Below, piece after piece: positions 8,419-17,585 of a stretch of DNA of 64,000 bases (position 1 is the first letter of the stretch; the number at the start of each line of letters is the position of its first letter). The stretch is from Paenibacillus sp. Soil766 (GTDB taxonomy: Bacteria > Bacillota > Bacilli > Paenibacillales > NBRC-103111): assembly GCF_001428105.1 (NCBI RefSeq), contig NZ_LMSJ01000059.1:196011-260010 (forward strand). Direction: 5' to 3'. Below the pieces are notes generated by a model that saw only the letters and a list, made by a program, of their open reading frames with translations, made no database searches and was not told the origin of the DNA. The position numbers were made by a program, and so were the translations under genes.

Positions 8419-10448
8419 AAATTGACTACCCCCATGCTTTGGATTTCAACGCTAGGCTCTAGTTCGCTATAAGAAAGAACTGGTATATCTTGTAGAGTTC
8501 GTTCTAAAAGCTGTCTAACATACATCCGAATCGTTGGTGAAGTTAGGATGACTGGTTGCTGTCCCGATTGGATTAATTTCGTAACTTGCTCAGTTACACG
8601 ATGATAAATAATTTGTGATGATGAAGGATCAAGTGCCAAATAACTACCTTGATCTGATTGCTGTACGGAATCTGCTATTTTCTTCTCTACCGAAGGGCCA
8701 ACGGTTATTACTTTCAGAGAATCTCCATGTGATGTAAACTGCTGCGTGATTTGCCGTGATAGCGACTGTCTCACATACTCAGTTAAAATCTCAGGATCTT
8801 TCGTATACGTACCATAATCCGCAAGTGTTTCTAAGATTGTGACCAAGTCACGAACAGATATTTTCTCACGGAGAAGCTTAGATAACACTTTCTGAATATC
8901 TCCTACAGTTAACACAGATGGAATTAAATCATCCACAAGAGCAGGATACGATTCTCTTACATTTTCGATAAGCGCCTTCGTTTCCTGACGACCCAAGAGT
9001 TCATGAATATGTTTCTTAATGATTTCTGTTAAATGCGTTGCAACTACAGAAGGAGGATCTACGACTGTATAGCCGGATAGCTCAGCTCTCTCTTTGTTTA
9101 CTTCATCAATCCAAATTGCAGGTAACCCGAATGCTGGTTCCGTTGTTTCAATACCTGAAATCGAATCATCATCAAAACCGGGACTCATGGCCAAATAGTG
9201 ATTTAAAAGTAGTTCGCCGCGTGCAACCGTATTGCCTTTAATTTTGATGATATACTCATTAGGTCTTAATTGGATATTGTCGCGAATTCGAATGACAGGA
9301 ACTACAACACCAAGCTCTAAAGCACATTGACGACGTATTAAAATAATCCGATCTAGTAAATCGCCGCCCTGCTGTGTATCAGCAAGAGGGATTAGACCAT
9401 AACCAAACTCAAACTCAATCGGATCAACTTGAAGCAAGGAAATGACACTTTCTGGACTTCGTACTTCCTCAATCTGCTTTTCTTCAACCAATTGCTCTTC
9501 TTTAATCGCTTCTTTTTCCAAATTCTTTTGCATTTTTAATGCGGCATACACCAATAAAGCAGCTATCGGATACGTTGTAAACCAATGGATCGGAGTAAAA
9601 GTACCTAATACAACCAATGTACCGGCAACAATGTACAATAACTTAGGTTGAGCCGTTAATTGTTTCGTTACATCGTGTCCTAAATTTCCTTCAGACGATG
9701 CTCGCGTTACAATGATACCCGCGGCAGTAGAAATTAATAGTGCAGGGATCTGACTGACCAATCCATCCCCGATTGTCAGAATCGAGAACGTTTGCAAAGC
9801 ATCTTGAAAATCCATCCCTTTCATCGTCATCCCGATGATAAATCCACCAATTAGATTGATGACGAGGATAATGATCCCGGCGATCGCATCACCTTTGACG
9901 AATTTACTGGCACCATCCATGGCACCATAGAAGTCAGCTTCGCGTTCAATCTTCTGTCTTCGTTCTCTAGCTTGAACCTCATTAATTAGGCCAGCGTTCA
10001 AATCAGCATCAATACTCATTTGCTTACCTGGCATCGCATCCAACGTAAATCTAGCCGCAACCTCGGCCACGCGCTCAGAACCTTTGGTAATAACAATAAA
10101 TTGCACTAAGACAAGGATGAGAAACACAACGAATCCCACGACGATATTGCCCTGAGCAACAAATGAACCAAAAGTTCTGACCACGTCGCCTGCTTCAGCA
10201 TGCGCCAAAATATTACGAGTTGTTGACACGTTTAATGCCAATCGAAAGAGCGTAGTTATCAGTAGCAAAGAGGGGAATATCGAGAACTGGAGTGCTTCTT
10301 GCGTATTCATGGCAACTAGGATAATCATTAATGCAATCGAAATATTAATAATAAGTAAAAAGTCCAGCAAAGGGATAGGAACAGGTACAATCATCATCAA
10401 CACGATGCCAATAATACCAATTAGAACTAATAAATCTTTGATTTTCAT
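8415..10448 (-). CDS. flhA: flagellar type III export gate protein FlhA
   Basis: 677 residues, the family length. The N-terminal half has about eight membrane segments and the conserved FHIPEP-family cytoplasmic loop (SERVAEVAARFTLDAMPGKQ, SIDADLNAGL); the C-terminal half is the soluble substrate- and chaperone-docking domain. FlhA forms the nonameric gate that works with FlhB, FliP, FliQ and FliR, all encoded directly upstream. Confidence 0.96.
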   Translation of the reverse strand: MKIKDLLVLIGIIGIVLMMIVPVPIPLLDFLLIINISIALMIILVAMNTQEALQFSIFPSLLLITTLFRLALNVSTTRNILAHAEAGDVVRTFGSFVAQGNIVVGFVVFLILVLVQFIVITKGSERVAEVAARFTLDAMPGKQMSIDADLNAGLINEVQARERRQKIEREADFYGAMDGASKFVKGDAIAGIIILVINLIGGFIIGMTMKGMDFQDALQTFSILTIGDGLVSQIPALLISTAAGIIVTRASSEGNLGHDVTKQLTAQPKLLYIVAGTLVVLGTFTPIHWFTTYPIAALLVYAALKMQKNLEKEAIKEEQLVEEKQIEEVRSPESVISLLQVDPIEFEFGYGLIPLADTQQGGDLLDRIILIRRQCALELGVVVPVIRIRDNIQLRPNEYIIKIKGNTVARGELLLNHYLAMSPGFDDDSISGIETTEPAFGLPAIWIDEVNKERAELSGYTVVDPPSVVATHLTEIIKKHIHELLGRQETKALIENVRESYPALVDDLIPSVLTVGDIQKVLSKLLREKISVRDLVTILETLADYGTYTKDPEILTEYVRQSLSRQITQQFTSHGDSLKVITVGPSVEKKIADSVQQSDQGSYLALDPSSSQIIYHRVTEQVTKLIQSGQQPVILTSPTIRMYVRQLLERTLQDIPVLSYSELEPSVEIQSMGVVNL

Positions 10449-10469
10449 CAGATTGCACCTCCCTCTACG

Positions 10470-11564
10470 TTAATTCGTCTTACCCTTTATCTTATATACA
10501 TACGCTAGTACTTCTGCAACAGCTTGGAATAAATCCGCTGGAATAGCATCACCAATCTCAACCTGTGCAAAAATCGCTCGAGCAAGCGGCTTATTTTCCA
10601 TTGTCATAACGCCATTCTGTTTGGCGACTTCTTTAATTTTTAAGGCAACATAATCTGCCCCTTTTGCAATAACCGTTGGAGCCTGCATATCTTTCGCATC
10701 ATATTTCAATGCTACTGCGAAGTGAGTTGGGTTGGTTATGATAACATCGGCCTTAGGAACTTCCTGCATCATTCGTTGCATGGCCATTTGACGTTGTTTG
10801 GCACGAATCTTCCCCTTGATGAGAGGATCGCCTTCACTTTTCTTATACTCATCTTTAATATCCTGTTTGGACATTTTAAGACTTTTTTCATGCTCATATT
10901 TTTGATAAATAAAATCAAAAATCGCTAAAACGATTAGAATAGCACCGATTTTGATTCCTAAACTTAGCGTAACCGAAGCAATAAAGGAAAATGTATTCTC
11001 CAAAGGTGTATGCCCAAGCCCTAACAGCCTTGCTTTTTGCGCCATTAATGTAGTATAAACCGCATAGCCGATGATCAACATTTTCAAAGTCGACTTTAGA
11101 AAATCCATCACTGTTCGCAGCGAAAAAATCCGTTTAAAACCACTGATCGGATTAATCTTGTCAAACTTCATCATTAAAGGCTCTCCGATGAACATAAAAC
11201 CAATTTGCGCGTAGTTTGCTATGAAAGCGATCAGAACGACTAGTAAAAAGATTGGAGACAAAATGATCAAGCCTTGTTTCGTTAAATCCGTGAATAACAC
11301 TTGTACGTTACCTACTGTTAAATCCATGCCTAATTGATTCTCATATACATCCCGAAAGATATGAATAATTCTTCCTTTCATAAAAGAACCAAACATTAGA
11401 AATGCCACAAATGAAAAAAGTAAAATGAAAGCCGCGGGCAAGTCCATACTTTTTGCAACTTGACCCTTATTTCTGGCATCTTGTCTTTTCTTGGCAGTAG
11501 CAGGCTCCGTTTTTTCCCCAGCAAACCATTGTAAATCAAGTTGTAAACGAAGTTGTTGGGACAC
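10470..11564 (-). CDS. flhB: flagellar export specificity switch FlhB
   Basis: 364 residues; GTG start at 11564 with GGAGGAG upstream. The N-terminus has the family signature GEKTEPATAKKRQDARNKGQV, followed by four membrane segments and a cytoplasmic domain carrying the autocleavage motif NPTH (in VIITNPTHFAVALKYD). Self-cleavage at N-PTH lets FliK switch export from rod/hook to filament subunits. The domain after NPTH closely resembles the separate YlqH protein encoded at 41094-41411. Confidence 0.96.
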   Translation of the reverse strand: MSQQLRLQLDLQWFAGEKTEPATAKKRQDARNKGQVAKSMDLPAAFILLFSFVAFLMFGSFMKGRIIHIFRDVYENQLGMDLTVGNVQVLFTDLTKQGLIILSPIFLLVVLIAFIANYAQIGFMFIGEPLMMKFDKINPISGFKRIFSLRTVMDFLKSTLKMLIIGYAVYTTLMAQKARLLGLGHTPLENTFSFIASVTLSLGIKIGAILIVLAIFDFIYQKYEHEKSLKMSKQDIKDEYKKSEGDPLIKGKIRAKQRQMAMQRMMQEVPKADVIITNPTHFAVALKYDAKDMQAPTVIAKGADYVALKIKEVAKQNGVMTMENKPLARAIFAQVEIGDAIPADLFQAVAEVLAYVYKIKGKTN

Positions 11565-11574
11565 GGTACTCCTC

Positions 11575-12384
11575 CTACTTAGGTGTTATCTGCGGCGACC
11601 CGCCAATAATATGAAGCATTTGCTCCATATAGTCAAACATAATACCGAACAATTGCTGAAATTGTGAAATTAACCCTGGGAATACAATGACAAGCAGGAA
11701 AAATCCAAGAATCATTTTAAGCGGCGCCCCAATTACAAAAATATTAAATTGTGGTGCAACCCTTGTCAGAAGACCTAAACCTAAATCAGTTAGAAATAAT
11801 GCTGCAACGATGGGAGCTGCGAGTTGGAAAGACAGATAAAACATTTTGGAGAGTGATTTAAATAAAAAATCTGAGATTTGTCCTTCGTAAATGCGACTAA
11901 ACAATGCGTTATCAATTGGCACCCATTTATAACTGTCTATTATCGCCCTGATTAAGAAATGATGACCGTCAAAGGACAGGAACAATAGAACGGCAATCAT
12001 ATACTTCAAGTTGCCGAGCATTGGCGTTGAAGCACCTGTTAAAGGGTCAATTACACTGGCCATACTAAATCCAATTTGCATATCCATAAATGAACCAGCA
12101 GTTTGAACAACCGTGAAGAATAAATAAGCAATAAAACCTAATATGATCCCAATTAGCATTTCACGAATAATCAAAAGCAAGTAAACACCATCAATAGGTA
12201 CGGACTTCTCCATCCCCAACGTCGCGAAAATAATCAATGATATAAAAATGGAAAGTCCCACTTTAAACACCATTGGAATATTTCTAGAAGAAAGTATAGG
12301 GACCACGACAAAAAAAGATGTAATTCGACAAAAAATAAGCAGAAAAATAGGGATCATTTGAATAATTGCTGGCATTTTACTCAC
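11575..12384 (-). CDS. fliR: flagellar export gate protein FliR
   Basis: 269 residues, strongly hydrophobic with about six membrane segments. Family features include FCRITSFFVVVPILSSRNIP near the start and GFSMASVIDP in the middle. It forms the FliP5-FliQ4-FliR1 export gate with the two genes just upstream. The GTG at 12384 lies close to the fliQ stop and has a poor ribosome site (TTAGGTTG), suggesting coupled translation; the ATG three codons in is an alternative start. Confidence 0.94.
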   Translation of the reverse strand: MSKMPAIIQMIPIFLLIFCRITSFFVVVPILSSRNIPMVFKVGLSIFISLIIFATLGMEKSVPIDGVYLLLIIREMLIGIILGFIAYLFFTVVQTAGSFMDMQIGFSMASVIDPLTGASTPMLGNLKYMIAVLLFLSFDGHHFLIRAIIDSYKWVPIDNALFSRIYEGQISDFLFKSLSKMFYLSFQLAAPIVAALFLTDLGLGLLTRVAPQFNIFVIGAPLKMILGFFLLVIVFPGLISQFQQLFGIMFDYMEQMLHIIGGSPQITPK

Positions 12385-12387
12385 AAC

Positions 12388-12657
12388 CTAACCAACGAAT
12401 TTGTAAAGATTGTTGAGTAGATTAAAGGTAAAATCAACTAAAGTATTCATTATCCATGATCCAAAGATAAGGATTGAAAACAATACAGCAACGATTTTTG
12501 GAACAAAGGCAAGTGTTTGCTCTTGAATCTGTGTCGTTGCCTGAAAAATACTAATGGCTAAACCAACAATTAATCCAATTAGCAGCATTGGCGCACTAGC
12601 TTTAAGAACGGTGTACACAGCCTCGCCAGCAATTCGTATTACAAACTCCGAACCCAT
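12388..12657 (-). CDS. fliQ: flagellar export gate protein FliQ
   Basis: 89 residues, exactly the family size, with two membrane helices. The middle has the conserved segment GLIVGLAISIFQATTQIQEQ followed by LAFVPKI. It belongs to the FliPQR gate and lies between fliP and fliR with short gaps. Confidence 0.94.
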   Translation of the reverse strand: MGSEFVIRIAGEAVYTVLKASAPMLLIGLIVGLAISIFQATTQIQEQTLAFVPKIVAVLFSILIFGSWIMNTLVDFTFNLLNNLYKFVG

Positions 12658-12683
12658 CTAGATTCCCTCCGATATCTTGGTTA

Positions 12684-13457
12684 TTAACCGTAGCTTAAGA
12701 GTAACGATCTCACCACAAGATACCAACCATCTACAAGAATAAAAAGAAGGATTTTGAATGGAAGTGAAATCATCACGGGCGGGAGCATCATCATCCCCAT
12801 TGCCATTAACGTGCTAGATACAACCATATCTATGACCAAGAATGGAATGAAAATCATGAATCCCATTTGGAACGCTGATTTTAATTCACTTATGGCATAG
12901 GCAGGTACTAGAGATGTGAGAGGTATGTCTTCAACACCTGTAGGAGCTTTTGCTTTGGAATAATCGAGAAACAGCTTCAAATCTTTCTGACGAGTATGTT
13001 TAAACATAAACTTCTTCATAGGCAAAGATGCCGTTTGAAAAGCCTGAGTTTGATTGATTTCACCTTTTAAATAAGGCTGAAGTGCTGTCTGATTAACTTC
13101 CCCTAAAGTAGGAGACATAATAAAAAAGGTTAAAAACAGAGCGAGTCCGATTAAAACCTGATTAGGTGGCATTTGTTGAGTTCCTAATGACGTTCGAACA
13201 AAACCCAATACAATCACTATTCGTGTAAAACTCGTCATTAAAATTAGAAAAGATGGGGCTAGACTTAATACCGTTAGTAACAAAAGGAGCGTTACGGTAT
13301 TCGATGATCCCCCCGTTGCTGTGCTCGTCCCAATATTGACATTTAAACCTGGAATCGGGTTCGTTAGATCCGTTTCGGCAGCAGAAGCAGTTAATGACAG
13401 TAGGAACATGGATATCACAGTGAGCAGCAATAAACCAATTATTTTATTTCTTTTCAT
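12684..13457 (-). CDS. fliP: flagellar export gate protein FliP
   Basis: 257 residues: a cleavable-type signal peptide (MKRNKIIGLLLL, cleavage region SLTASAAE) followed by four membrane segments. Family motifs are LLTVLSLAPSFLILMTSFTR, GTQQMPPNQVLIGLALFLT and the C-terminal FKILLFILVDGWYLVVRSLL. Its ATG overlaps the fliO stop by four bases. Confidence 0.95.
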   Translation of the reverse strand: MKRNKIIGLLLLTVISMFLLSLTASAAETDLTNPIPGLNVNIGTSTATGGSSNTVTLLLLLTVLSLAPSFLILMTSFTRIVIVLGFVRTSLGTQQMPPNQVLIGLALFLTFFIMSPTLGEVNQTALQPYLKGEINQTQAFQTASLPMKKFMFKHTRQKDLKLFLDYSKAKAPTGVEDIPLTSLVPAYAISELKSAFQMGFMIFIPFLVIDMVVSSTLMAMGMMMLPPVMISLPFKILLFILVDGWYLVVRSLLLSYG

Positions 13458-14086
13458 TCTTCATTCAACCGATCTGTTTGTTTTTGATCAGACAACCATT
13501 CTTCAACATTCTTATTCCGATCTGTTACACGCTTTAATTTATCATGAAATACTTGTTGAAACGAAGAAGTAATCTCTACTTCCTCTTCTATATCGTTCTT
13601 CTTTCGTGGGAGCTTGCTGATCCACTTGCTTATTGTGCCAAAGCCCATTCGATCATCCTGCGATGAATGTAAGAGATCTGTGATATAAGCTACTTCATCG
13701 GCGTCAATGATTTTATCCAATAACTGAATGTTCTCACCAACGCCAACAACGAAGAGCGAATGCCCAATCTCTACAATTTGAATGGATTTATTTTGACCAA
13801 GGGGAACTCCCCCTAAAGAACGAATCGAGTTCCCAAACATTGTACCTTTATTTTTCTTAGCCACATACCTCATCAGTACATAAAAAAGAATAATGATAAA
13901 TGCAAGTACCAAAATTACCTTAACAACCATCAATACTGAATCCGCTGATCCCATCGAACTCGGATAATCAGACATAGGATCCTCTTTATTCGGTTCTGTC
14001 TCGGCATTTACAACATTACTTGTGTAGAGCATGGCCATACAACTGAGAATAGTTAAGTATGCTTTATTCGATTGAAGTCTTTTCAT
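13454..14086 (-). CDS. fliO: flagellar biosynthesis protein FliO (FliZ in Bacillus)
   Basis: 210 residues: an N-terminal signal peptide (to about NVVNAE), a short extracellular segment, one membrane helix (LMVVKVILVLAFIIILFYVLM) and a cytoplasmic region with the FliO core (IRSLGGVPLGQNKSIQIVEIG, LFVVGVGENIQLL). FliO chaperones assembly of the FliP ring. The acidic/basic tail after residue 150 is less conserved. Position between cheY and fliP is the Bacillus order. Confidence 0.9.
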   Translation of the reverse strand: MKRLQSNKAYLTILSCMAMLYTSNVVNAETEPNKEDPMSDYPSSMGSADSVLMVVKVILVLAFIIILFYVLMRYVAKKNKGTMFGNSIRSLGGVPLGQNKSIQIVEIGHSLFVVGVGENIQLLDKIIDADEVAYITDLLHSSQDDRMGFGTISKWISKLPRKKNDIEEEVEITSSFQQVFHDKLKRVTDRNKNVEEWLSDQKQTDRLNEE

Positions 14087-14134
14087 AATAACAACCCTTT
14101 CGGTTTATGTAAGACTCAACCGAATCCGAACGGT

Positions 14135-14497
14135 TTAACCTAGAGTCTTTTTGATAGCTTCGATAACGCGATCAGCTTGGAATGGTTTAACGATGAAGTC
14201 TTTCGCCCCTGCTTGAATGGCATCAATAACCATAGCTTGTTGACCCATCGCAGAACACATAATTACTTTCGCGTTTGGTTCAATTTTCTTAATTTCTTTT
14301 AATGCTTGAATGCCGTCCATTTCTGGCATCGTGATATCCATCGTAATTAAATCTGGTTTCAACTCTTTATATTTTTCGATAGCTTGAGCTCCATCATTCG
14401 CCTCGCCACATACTTCATAACCATTTTTAGATAAAATATCACGAATCATCATTCTCATAAAAGCTGCATCATCCACAATTAGAATACGGTTAGACAT
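14135..14497 (-). CDS. cheY: chemotaxis response regulator CheY
   Basis: 120 residues, a lone receiver domain. Acidic pocket DD at 9-10, phospho-Asp D54 in LITMDITMPEMDG, switch residues in CSAMGQ and the conserved Lys in FIVKPF. CheY-P binds FliM and FliY to control rotation; FliY and CheC dephosphorylate it. Located directly after fliY. Confidence 0.97.
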   Translation of the reverse strand: MSNRILIVDDAAFMRMMIRDILSKNGYEVCGEANDGAQAIEKYKELKPDLITMDITMPEMDGIQALKEIKKIEPNAKVIMCSAMGQQAMVIDAIQAGAKDFIVKPFQADRVIEAIKKTLG

Positions 14498-14521
14498 TGA
14501 AAATATCCCCCTAAAATTAAA

Positions 14522-15793
14522 TTATTGTAATTTTTGAATTCGTTCCCATTGATTAACAATGTCAGTTACACGAACCCCAAAATTCTCATCGATAACTACA
14601 ACTTCACCTTTGGCTATCAACTTATTATTCACCAAGATGTCTACCGGTTCACCAGCAAGCTTGTCCAACTCAATAATAGACCCCTGAGACAGTTCTAAGA
14701 TGTCTTTAATCACCTTATTCGTTCTGCCCAATTCTACAGTTACCTTAAGTGGTATGTCGAGAAGTAAATTCAGGTTTGTATCATCAGCTTGCGTGTATGA
14801 GCCTGATTGTAAATTACCAAACTGAACAGGTTGAACATTCACATTACGATTTGGCATTCCACCAAACGCAGCTGGAGGCTGTTGTTGATACATCGGCTGC
14901 TGCGGTGGATACATCGGTTGTTGTGGCGGATACATCGGCTGACCCATTGGGGGCTGCTGATACATCGGTTGCTCATACATTGGTTGTTGGTACACAGGTT
15001 GCTCATACATTGGTGCTGGTTGCGATTTAGGAGCTTCTTGCACAGGTGGAGCTACGACTGGTGGTGCTTGAGCCGCCGGTGCAGCTTCCATTGCTGATTC
15101 AGTATCACCACCACCCATTAAGATCGATACCATTTCTTTGGCGAAAGGAACAGGCAACAACTGCATAATATTGGAATCAATAAGATCGCCAATGGCAAGT
15201 CGGAACGATATCTTTATAAATACGTCCTCGTCAGGCAGTTTTCCTTCTCCTTTCGACAAATTTAATATGTCGATTCCTGGTGGAGAGATATTGACAAATC
15301 GATTAAATATGGTAGACATGGATGTAGCTGATGAACCCATCATCTGATTCATAGCTTCTTGTACCGCACTGATATGAATTTCACTAAGATTTTCATCACC
15401 GCCAGTGCCGTCTCCACCCATCATAAGATCAGCGATAACTTGAGCATCTTTGGTTTGGATAACTAGCAAGTTAATGCCATCGAACCCATCTACATAGTTC
15501 ACATGTACGGCAACATGAGGTCTTGGAAACTGTTCTTCCAATTCTTCTTTACCGATGACTGACACCTTAGGTGTCGTAATATCTACTTTCTTGCCCAAAA
15601 GCGTAGACAACGCTGTCGCGGCGCTGCCGAATGTAATATTACCTATTTCCCCAAGTGCATCCTGCTCGAGTGGGGATAAAAAATCTTCTACTTGCGGAGG
15701 CCCATGAAATGAAGAGACAGAACTTTCTTCAGATGATTGTCTCAATAAAGCGTCGATCTCTTCCTGCGACAAATAATCTCTGTTATTCATCAT
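14522..15793 (-). CDS. fliY: flagellar switch/CheY-P phosphatase FliY
   Basis: 423 residues. Domains in order: an N-terminal CheY-P-binding peptide (YLSQEEIDALLRQ), a CheC-like phosphatase domain with two Glu/Asn motifs (LGEIGNITFGSAATALS and VQEAMNQMMGSSA), a Pro/Gln/Met/Tyr repeat linker, and a C-terminal FliN/SpoA domain (LLDIPLKVTVELGRT). I choose ATG 15793 (or 15790) because it follows AAGGAG by nine bases and overlaps the fliM stop; a more upstream start would overlap fliM further without a better site. FliY forms the C-ring with FliM and FliG. Confidence 0.94.
   Translation of the reverse strand: MMNNRDYLSQEEIDALLRQSSEESSVSSFHGPPQVEDFLSPLEQDALGEIGNITFGSAATALSTLLGKKVDITTPKVSVIGKEELEEQFPRPHVAVHVNYVDGFDGINLLVIQTKDAQVIADLMMGGDGTGGDENLSEIHISAVQEAMNQMMGSSATSMSTIFNRFVNISPPGIDILNLSKGEGKLPDEDVFIKISFRLAIGDLIDSNIMQLLPVPFAKEMVSILMGGGDTESAMEAAPAAQAPPVVAPPVQEAPKSQPAPMYEQPVYQQPMYEQPMYQQPPMGQPMYPPQQPMYPPQQPMYQQQPPAAFGGMPNRNVNVQPVQFGNLQSGSYTQADDTNLNLLLDIPLKVTVELGRTNKVIKDILELSQGSIIELDKLAGEPVDILVNNKLIAKGEVVVIDENFGVRVTDIVNQWERIQKLQ
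14884..15012 (-). repeat. tandem repeat in fliY linker encoding Pro-Met-Tyr units
   Basis: The fliY linker consists of repeated short units of the form QPMY, with spacing residues E, Q or P (QPMYEQPMYQQP, QPMYPPQQPMYPPQQPMYQQ). At the DNA level units of 24 bases such as the one ending GGATACATCGG recur nearly exactly. Such in-frame repeats are expected to gain or lose copies by slippage. Confidence 0.85.
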
Positions 15794-16781
15794 ATTCTTC
15801 TTCTCCTTCATTCACGATTTCTGTAATTTGTACAGCCATCTTCCCTTTTACGGTACCAGGGCTTCCGAGATATTTCAGCTTCTCGCCCACTTTGACTTGA
15901 AGCGAATCTTCGACGGATTTATGCAGAGGGATTACATCGCCAATTGTTAATCCTAAGAAATCACGAATAGAAATTTCAGACGATCCCAATTCTGCAATGA
16001 GAGGTAACTTGGTTTTTTCCAAGCGGGATTGAAGTGCTTCCACTTCTTCAGGTGCTCTCGTCTTCTTCTGGGAAACAAACCAGTGATGCACAGACAGCCG
16101 AGGCATGATAGGTTCAATTACAACATGAGGAATACATAGGTTGATCATACCCGTTGTGTCCCCGATTTTGGTGCTCAGCGATATTAATGCAATCGTTTCA
16201 TTGGGAGAAACAATTTGCATAAACTGCGGATTCGTTTCTAGTGCCTCTAAACGAGGTTGAATATCAATAACGGTCTTCCAAGCTTCTTGCAAGCTATCAA
16301 ATGCTCGACTGAAAATACGCTCCATAACAATCGTTTCAATCTCGGTTAGTGCATTAATTTTAGTTGGCGTCGTACCTGCTCCGCCTAGTAATCGATCCAA
16401 CATAGCAAAGGCAACATTGGGATGTACCTCAAGTACCATTCGACCCTCTAAAGGCTCTGCTTCAAAGATGTTCAAAATGGTCATTTTCGGGATCGATCGA
16501 ATAAATTCATCATAAGGCAATTGTTCAACTTGAACCACACTGATTTGCACGAAAGTACGCAGTTGCGCTGAAAAATAGGTTGTTAAGAAACGTGCGAAAT
16601 TTTCATGAATTCGAGTTAAACTACGTATATGATCTTTCGAAAAGCGCACTGCTCTCTTAAAATCATAAGCCCTTACCTTCTTCTGAGTATCCTCTTTCTT
16701 AAGTTCATCTGCATCCATTTCCCCAGAGGACAACGCAGCTAGCAAGGCATCGATCTCATTTTGCGATAAAACATCAACCAT
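15783..16781 (-). CDS. fliM: flagellar motor switch protein FliM
   Basis: 332 residues with ATG at 16781 after AGGAGGTG; the GTG nine bases upstream sits in the ribosome site. The N-terminus has the CheY-P-binding peptide VLSQNEIDALLAAL, followed by the middle domain (YDFKRAVRFSKDHIRSLTRIH, FLTTYFSAQLRT) and a C-terminal SpoA domain (GLTIGDVIPL). It overlaps fliY slightly, matching their stoichiometric role in the C-ring. Confidence 0.96.
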   Translation of the reverse strand: MVDVLSQNEIDALLAALSSGEMDADELKKEDTQKKVRAYDFKRAVRFSKDHIRSLTRIHENFARFLTTYFSAQLRTFVQISVVQVEQLPYDEFIRSIPKMTILNIFEAEPLEGRMVLEVHPNVAFAMLDRLLGGAGTTPTKINALTEIETIVMERIFSRAFDSLQEAWKTVIDIQPRLEALETNPQFMQIVSPNETIALISLSTKIGDTTGMINLCIPHVVIEPIMPRLSVHHWFVSQKKTRAPEEVEALQSRLEKTKLPLIAELGSSEISIRDFLGLTIGDVIPLHKSVEDSLQVKVGEKLKYLGSPGTVKGKMAVQITEIVNEGEEEYDE

Positions 16782-16816
16782 TCGAGTCACCTCCTTTGAG
16801 CAAAATCATTTACGAG

Positions 16817-17302
16817 TTACTGTAGCACTTTATCAGTAATCCAAATTTGTTTGATTTTACCTTCATGCAATAATGGGTTTAGTTTGTTCATTATTGTAGA
16901 AGTTAAACTATCTGACCCTTTGCTTCCTTCAATTTGCTCCTTTGTCATATCACCAAGGATCTGGACTATCGTTCCCTTAACGGCTGAATCGAGCAAACTA
17001 TCGAATTCAGCTTTGGCCTTTGAATTTTCCATTTCAAAAGCAAAGCTTATTTTAATGAAATTCTGACTGCCTGATAAATTCGTTAAAATATCCTTAATGA
17101 TAGATGTGTTAGCCTTAACAGTCTCTGCAGATGGCGCTTTCGTAGGCTTCACACTCGCAACAGCATCCTGAGCCTTCACAGCAGGATCTGTGGATTCACT
17201 TTTCTTCTCCATAAAATTCCACAACACAAATGCTGCAGTGAGAATTAGTGTGATAGCAATAAGGATGGAAACAATGAGTATAAATATTTTGTTCTTAAAC
17301 AC
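16817..17302 (-). CDS. fliL: flagellar basal body-associated protein FliL
   Basis: 161 residues: one N-terminal membrane helix (about 7-29) and an extracytoplasmic domain resembling stomatin-like FliL (FIKISFAFEMENSKAKAEFD, VQILGDMTKEQIEG). FliL rings surround stators and support torque. It directly abuts flbD, and is followed by fliM. Confidence 0.9.
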   Translation of the reverse strand: MFKNKIFILIVSILIAITLILTAAFVLWNFMEKKSESTDPAVKAQDAVASVKPTKAPSAETVKANTSIIKDILTNLSGSQNFIKISFAFEMENSKAKAEFDSLLDSAVKGTIVQILGDMTKEQIEGSKGSDSLTSTIMNKLNPLLHEGKIKQIWITDKVLQ

Positions 17303-17524
17303 TTATGAACCCTCCGTATCCCTGGACTGTATTGTCGCTCGGACGGAACCAATGTCTTGCATGTAGGTCCGCACTAAGCTTACCACAACCTCTGCCTTTT
17401 CGAGAACTGTGATTTTCTTGCCTGTCGTCAATGTAATCATGGTATCCGGAGTTTCTTCGATAAGCTCGATCAAAATTGCATTCAAGATAATCGGTCTACC
17501 ATTTAAGCGAGTGAGAGAAATCAT
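17303..17524 (-). CDS. flbD: FlbD/SwrD family small flagellar protein
   Basis: 73 residues matching the small FlbD (YlzI/SwrD) family: MISLTRLNGRPIILNAILIE at the start, then ETPDTMITLTTGKKITVLEK. In B. subtilis the homologue (SwrD) raises motor torque for swarming. It lies between flgG and fliL as usual. The ribosome site AGGAGAAGG precedes the ATG. Confidence 0.92.
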   Translation of the reverse strand: MISLTRLNGRPIILNAILIELIEETPDTMITLTTGKKITVLEKAEVVVSLVRTYMQDIGSVRATIQSRDTEGS

Positions 17525-17548
17525 CCTTCTCCTCCTGAATCAGGGTAA

Positions 17549-17565
17549 GGGGAGCTAAGCCCCCC
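17549..17565 (-). promoter_or_regulatory. intra-operon GC hairpin between flgG and flbD
   Basis: On the minus strand GGGGGGC, loop TTA, GCTCCCC forms a seven-pair stem (one G-U). It is not followed by a T run, so it is unlikely to be a full terminator. It could be a processing or stability boundary or a weak attenuator in the fla/che transcript. Confidence 0.5.
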
Positions 17566-17585
17566 TCTTGTCAATCAATTACTCA

